Below are positions 5,525 through 9,122 of a DNA stretch of 9,122 nt, piece by piece (the stretch's first letter is position 1; the number at the start of each line of letters is the position of its first letter). The stretch comes from Burkholderiaceae bacterium. Its GTDB lineage: Bacteria; Pseudomonadota; Gammaproteobacteria; Burkholderiales; Burkholderiaceae_D. The stretch spans positions 1-9,122 of the forward strand of contig JAIELO010000013.1 of NCBI GenBank assembly GCA_019752915.1, given 5' to 3'. Position numbers and translations under genes: made by a program. The notes below the pieces were generated by a model. That model was not told where the DNA came from and searched no databases. It was given only the letters and a program-made list of their open reading frames with translations.

Positions 5525-8500
5525 TTGAAAGTATTAGGGTCAACGCCGGGGTCAAAACTGGCGTCACTGTTTGCGCCGTTGTTTGCGACACGTAGCGTGC
5601 TGCGGGAAGATCACGCTGCGGATCAGCCGCTGCGTGCCGAATTATTCAGTGCTGTGCAGATGGAGGCATACGGCAGGACGCTGGCCAGCCATCACCGGCT
5701 CAGCGCGCGTGGCGGGCCGGACCGGCTGCTGCAGCGTCTGACGCAGAATGCCACGGTGATCGATGCCTGCTGCAGCGAGCTGACCGCGGCCGTGAAAGCG
5801 GGCCGCCAGATCACGCCGGCATCCGAATGGCTGCTCGATAATTTCTACCTGATCGAGGAGCAGATCCGTACCGCGCGGCGCCACCTGCCGCGCAATTACA
5901 GCAAGCAGTTGCCGCGCCTGGAAGAGGCGGTGCCGGATAGCAGTCCGCGGGTGTACCGGATTGCGCTGGAGATCATTGCCCATGGCGATGGCCGGGTCGA
6001 TCCGGAATCGCTGTGCCGCTTCGTCACGGCCTATCAGGAAGTGGCCAGCTTGCAACTGGGCGAGCTGTGGGCGATTCCCATCATGCTGCGTCTGGCGCTG
6101 ATCGAGAACTTGCGCCGGGTGGCCGTGCGGGTGGCCGATAACCGGCGCCACCGTGATCTGGCCAACCACTGGGCCGACCAGATGACGCGGGTGGCCGAGT
6201 ACAACCCCAGCGGCCTGATTCTGATGGTGGCCGATATGGCCCGTTCCAATCCGCCCATCACCAGTGCGTTCGTGGCCGAGCTGGCACGTCGTCTGCAAGG
6301 GCAGAGTCCGGCGCTGACGCTGGCGCTATCGTGGATTACCCACCGCCTGGCCGAAGGCGGGCAGACCATCGAGCAGTTGATCCAGAGCGAAATCCAGCTG
6401 CAGGCCGGTGAGCAGGTGTCGATCGCCAATAGCATCGGCAGCCTGCGCTTTCTCGGCACCATGGACTGGCAGGAGTTTGTCGAGACCATGAGCGTGGTCG
6501 AGCAGACCTTGCGGCGCGATCCGTCGGCCGTGTACGGGCAGATGGCGTTCGCCACCCGCGACCTGTACCGGCATGCCATCGAAACCATCGCGCGCCACGC
6601 GCCCTGTACGGAAGGCGAAGTGGCGCAGCATGCCTTACAACTGGCGCAGGCCCAGGGCGACAGCGGGCGTTATGCCCACGTCGGCTATTACCTGATCGGC
6701 GCCGGGCTGGCGCAGCTGGAACGGCAGTGCCGCATGCGTCATGGCTGGCTGGCCGCGCTGCAGCAGACCGCCCGCACGGCGCCGCTGACCACCTATCTGG
6801 GCGCCATTGCCGCGCTGGCACTAATGGCCAGTGCGCTGCTGGTGCAGCACACGGCGCGGCAGGGCGCCCACGGCATCTGGCTGGGAGTGGCCGGCTTGCT
6901 GGCCTTGCTCGGCAGCACCCAGCTGGCGCTGGCACTGGTGAACTGGATGGCCACCCTGCTGACCCGGCCCCATCCGCTCCCCCGCATGGCGTTGGCAGAG
7001 GGCGTGCCGCCCCACGCGCGCACGCTGGTGGTGGTGCCGACGCTGCTGTTTAGCGAAGCCAACGTCGCGCAACTGTGCGAGCAGCTGGAAGTGCGCTTTC
7101 TGGCCAATCGCGATCCCTACCTGCAGTTCTGCCTGCTGACCGATCTGGTTGACGCCCCGGCCGCCCTACAGCCCGGCGATGCCGCGCTGGTGGAGCAGGC
7201 ACAGGCCGGTATTGCCCGCCTGAATCGCCAGTATGCGCCCCCCGAGGCCGATAGCGAGCAGCAGCTGGTCAGCCCGTTTCTGCTGCTGCACCGCAGCCGC
7301 CAGTGGAATCCGCAGGAAGGCGTGTGGATGGGCTATGAGCGCAAGCGCGGCAAACTGGAGGATCTGAACCGGCTGCTACGCGGAGGTGGTAGCGGCCGCT
7401 TTACGGTGATCGAAGGCGATACCCGCATGCTGGCATCGGTGCGCTATGTCATTACTCTCGACACGGATACCCAGCTACCGCGCGAAGCGGCGCTGCAGAT
7501 GATCGCTGCCATGCTGCATCCGCTGAATCAGCCGCGGGTGGATGCGCGACTGGGTCGGGTAGTGGAAGGCTATGGCATTCTGCAGCCCAGCATCGCCGTC
7601 AGTGTGCCGGGCGAGCACGCCTCGCACTACGAAAAACTGTGCGGCGGCGAGCCCGGTATCGATCCCTATACGCGCACCGTGTCGAATGTCTATCAGGATG
7701 TGTTCTACGAAGGCTCCTTTATCGGCAAGGGCATTTACGATGTCGATGTGTGCGAGCAGGTGCTGGGTGCGCGGCTGCCGGAAAACCGCATCCTTAGTCA
7801 TGATCTGCTGGAGGGCTGTTATCTGCGCGCCGGGCTGCTCAGCGATGTGCAGCTGTATGAAGCTTATCCGTCGCGCTATCGTGACGATGTGCAGCGGCGC
7901 CAGCGCTGGATACGCGGCGATTGGCAACTGGCGTCGTGGCTGAGGCGGCGCGTCCCCGGAGCGGAGCGTCAGCGCGAACGCAATCCCCTGTCGCTGCTGT
8001 CGCGCTGGAAGCTGTTCGATAATTTGCGTCGCAGTGTGACGGCTGCCGTGCTGGTGGCAGCGCTGCTACTGGCGTGGCTGGTGCTACCGCAGCCGTGGCT
8101 GTGGACGCTGAGCGTGCTGGCGGTACTGTTTGCGACGCCGCTGCTCAGTGGCCTGTACGATTTACTGCGGCGCCCGCGCGATACGCTGTGGGGCCAGCAT
8201 CTGCGCGCCAGCTTGCGGCGCAGTGCGCTGCAGTGCGCGCATGCGGCGCTGCTACTGGTGTTCCTTCCCTACGAAGCGTACTTCAGTCTGGATGCTATCG
8301 TGCGCAGCCTGTGGCGCATGGGCGTGAGCCAGCGCCGCCTGCTCGAGTGGCGTGCCTCGTCGCTGGCCCCGGCCACGAGCGACAATAGCTGGCGCAGCAT
8401 GTGGGTCGCGCCCTTGCTGGGAGCGCTGGTACTGGTGGCGCTGGCGCTGTGGCGTCCCGCCAGTCTGCTGCCGGCGATGCTGTGTGTGCCGGCGTGGTTG

Positions 8501-9122
8501 CTGGCGCCTGCGCTGGCCAACTGGATCAGCCGTCCGCTGCTGCGCCGCAGCGTCACGCTGAGCGCCGAGCAGCTACAGTTTCTGCACCGGCTGGCGCGCC
8601 GTACCTGGGCGTATTTCGAACGCTACGTGGGACCGGAAGACCACTGGCTACCGCCCGATAATATGCAGGAGCATCCGCTGGCAGTGGTGGCGCATCGCAC
8701 TTCGCCCACCAATATCGGCATGGCCTTGCTGGCCAATCTGACGGCCTGCGATTTCGGCTATCTGAGCGTCGGCCAGCTGATCGAGCGTAGCACCCAGACC
8801 ATGAATACGCTGGATCGGCTGGAACGCTATCAGGGGCATTTCTATAACTGGTACGACACCCGCACCCTGCAAGCGCTGCATCCCGTGTATGTGTCGACGG
8901 TCGATAGCGGTAATCTGGCCGGGCATCTGCTGACCCTGCAGGCTGGCCTGAGCGCTATGGCCGAGCAGCCGGTGCTGGGGGCGCAATGGGTTGAAGGGAT
9001 ATTGACCACCGCCAGCCTGCTGGCGCAAGCCCTGGCCGGCCAGCATGGCGCAGGCGTCGGCGACCGTCCGGCCGAACTGCCGGACGATCTGTCGGCCGTG
9101 CTGCAGGCACCACCCGAGGCCG
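5525..9122 (+). CDS. ndvB: Cyclic beta-1,2-glucan synthase, NdvB/ChvB family (N-terminal 1199 residues, runs off right edge)
   Basis: The frame opens at TTG (5525), five bases after GAGGT, and stays open to the edge; the first in-frame ATG (5660) falls inside the conserved 'PLRAELFSAVQMEAYG' segment, so TTG is preferred. Full-length relatives have about 2800 residues, so roughly 40% is present. Membrane spans lie near residues 424-445 and 454-480. The GT84 glycosyltransferase follows: 'EVRFLANRDPYL', 'WMGYERKRGKLEDLNRLLRG', D646-T-D648 in 'ITLDTDTQLPRE', 'EGSFIGKGIYDVD', D760 in 'ILSHDLLEGCYLR' and Q793-R-W in 'RRQRWIRGDWQ'. It uses UDP-glucose to build a beta-1,2 chain. More spans lie near 837-855, 858-878, 900-921 and 961-1000. 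From about 1010 the glycoamylase-like cyclisation domain (GH189 type) begins, with 'VAHRTSPTNIGMALL' and 'HFYNWYDT'. The GH94 length-control domain should lie beyond the window. The product is an inner-membrane enzyme making periplasmic osmoregulated glucans. Confidence 0.93.
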   Translation, partial: MKVLGSTPGSKLASLFAPLFATRSVLREDHAADQPLRAELFSAVQMEAYGRTLASHHRLSARGGPDRLLQRLTQNATVIDACCSELTAAVKAGRQITPASEWLLDNFYLIEEQIRTARRHLPRNYSKQLPRLEEAVPDSSPRVYRIALEIIAHGDGRVDPESLCRFVTAYQEVASLQLGELWAIPIMLRLALIENLRRVAVRVADNRRHRDLANHWADQMTRVAEYNPSGLILMVADMARSNPPITSAFVAELARRLQGQSPALTLALSWITHRLAEGGQTIEQLIQSEIQLQAGEQVSIANSIGSLRFLGTMDWQEFVETMSVVEQTLRRDPSAVYGQMAFATRDLYRHAIETIARHAPCTEGEVAQHALQLAQAQGDSGRYAHVGYYLIGAGLAQLERQCRMRHGWLAALQQTARTAPLTTYLGAIAALALMASALLVQHTARQGAHGIWLGVAGLLALLGSTQLALALVNWMATLLTRPHPLPRMALAEGVPPHARTLVVVPTLLFSEANVAQLCEQLEVRFLANRDPYLQFCLLTDLVDAPAALQPGDAALVEQAQAGIARLNRQYAPPEADSEQQLVSPFLLLHRSRQWNPQEGVWMGYERKRGKLEDLNRLLRGGGSGRFTVIEGDTRMLASVRYVITLDTDTQLPREAALQMIAAMLHPLNQPRVDARLGRVVEGYGILQPSIAVSVPGEHASHYEKLCGGEPGIDPYTRTVSNVYQDVFYEGSFIGKGIYDVDVCEQVLGARLPENRILSHDLLEGCYLRAGLLSDVQLYEAYPSRYRDDVQRRQRWIRGDWQLASWLRRRVPGAERQRERNPLSLLSRWKLFDNLRRSVTAAVLVAALLLAWLVLPQPWLWTLSVLAVLFATPLLSGLYDLLRRPRDTLWGQHLRASLRRSALQCAHAALLLVFLPYEAYFSLDAIVRSLWRMGVSQRRLLEWRASSLAPATSDNSWRSMWVAPLLGALVLVALALWRPASLLPAMLCVPAWLLAPALANWISRPLLRRSVTLSAEQLQFLHRLARRTWAYFERYVGPEDHWLPPDNMQEHPLAVVAHRTSPTNIGMALLANLTACDFGYLSVGQLIERSTQTMNTLDRLERYQGHFYNWYDTRTLQALHPVYVSTVDSGNLAGHLLTLQAGLSAMAEQPVLGAQWVEGILTTASLLAQALAGQHGAGVGDRPAELPDDLSAVLQAPPEA

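Noticed and set aside
5642..6935. Overlapping minus-strand open frames within the start of the glucan synthase
   Set aside because: They lie opposite conserved NdvB sequence, have biased Arg/Gln/His composition and no recognisable domain.
1..9122. CRISPR arrays, tRNA or rRNA genes, insertion sequences, attachment sites
   Set aside because: No regularly spaced direct repeats, cloverleaf-like sequence, rRNA-like conserved stretches, transposase motifs or terminal inverted repeats were seen on reading.

Overview
The window looks like chromosome of a GC-rich Gram-negative proteobacterium, most likely a betaproteobacterium. This rests on strong G/C preference at third codon positions, an outer-membrane-type exported protein, an Lrp/AsnC regulator of the DecR type and a cyclic beta-glucan synthase of the NdvB/ChvB family. 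The genus cannot be fixed from the sequence alone. No mobile element, tRNA, rRNA or CRISPR array was seen.

Layout from left to right. (1) Positions 1-1315, minus strand: the N-terminal 438 residues of an exported DUF885-family protein, cut by the window edge. (2) Positions 1456-2620: a divergent metal-response pair. A CsoR/RcnR-family repressor (minus) faces a small exported, probably outer-membrane, protein with a histidine cluster (plus). A perfect 8-bp inverted repeat with a G5 tract fills the spacer of the plus-strand promoter and overlaps the predicted start of the repressor transcript, so one operator probably controls both genes. (3) Positions 2687-5373: a second divergent pair. A DecR-like Lrp/AsnC regulator (minus) faces a 693-residue fusion (plus) of a complete NifS/IscS-type cysteine desulfurase, a degenerate metallo-beta-lactamase-like domain without its metal ligands, and a C-terminal rhodanese with an intact active-site cysteine. 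The gene ends at a strong intrinsic terminator. (4) Positions 5525-9122, plus strand: the first 1199 residues of a very large cyclic beta-1,2-glucan synthase with a TTG start, covering the N-terminal region, the membrane-embedded GT84 glycosyltransferase and the beginning of the glycoamylase-like cyclisation domain. It runs off the right edge.

The most interesting part is the sulfur locus. A regulator resembling the cysteine sensor DecR is divergent from a single polypeptide that could take sulfur from cysteine as a persulfide and pass it to a rhodanese. The middle domain resembles the persulfide dioxygenase (ETHE1) fold but appears catalytically dead. The intergenic region holds overlapping inverted repeats built on ATGCTAT, which are candidate operator sites. 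The metal locus is the second point of interest, because sensor, operator, two promoters and a His-rich target can all be read directly. The glucan synthase is a standard envelope gene and probably independent of its neighbours.
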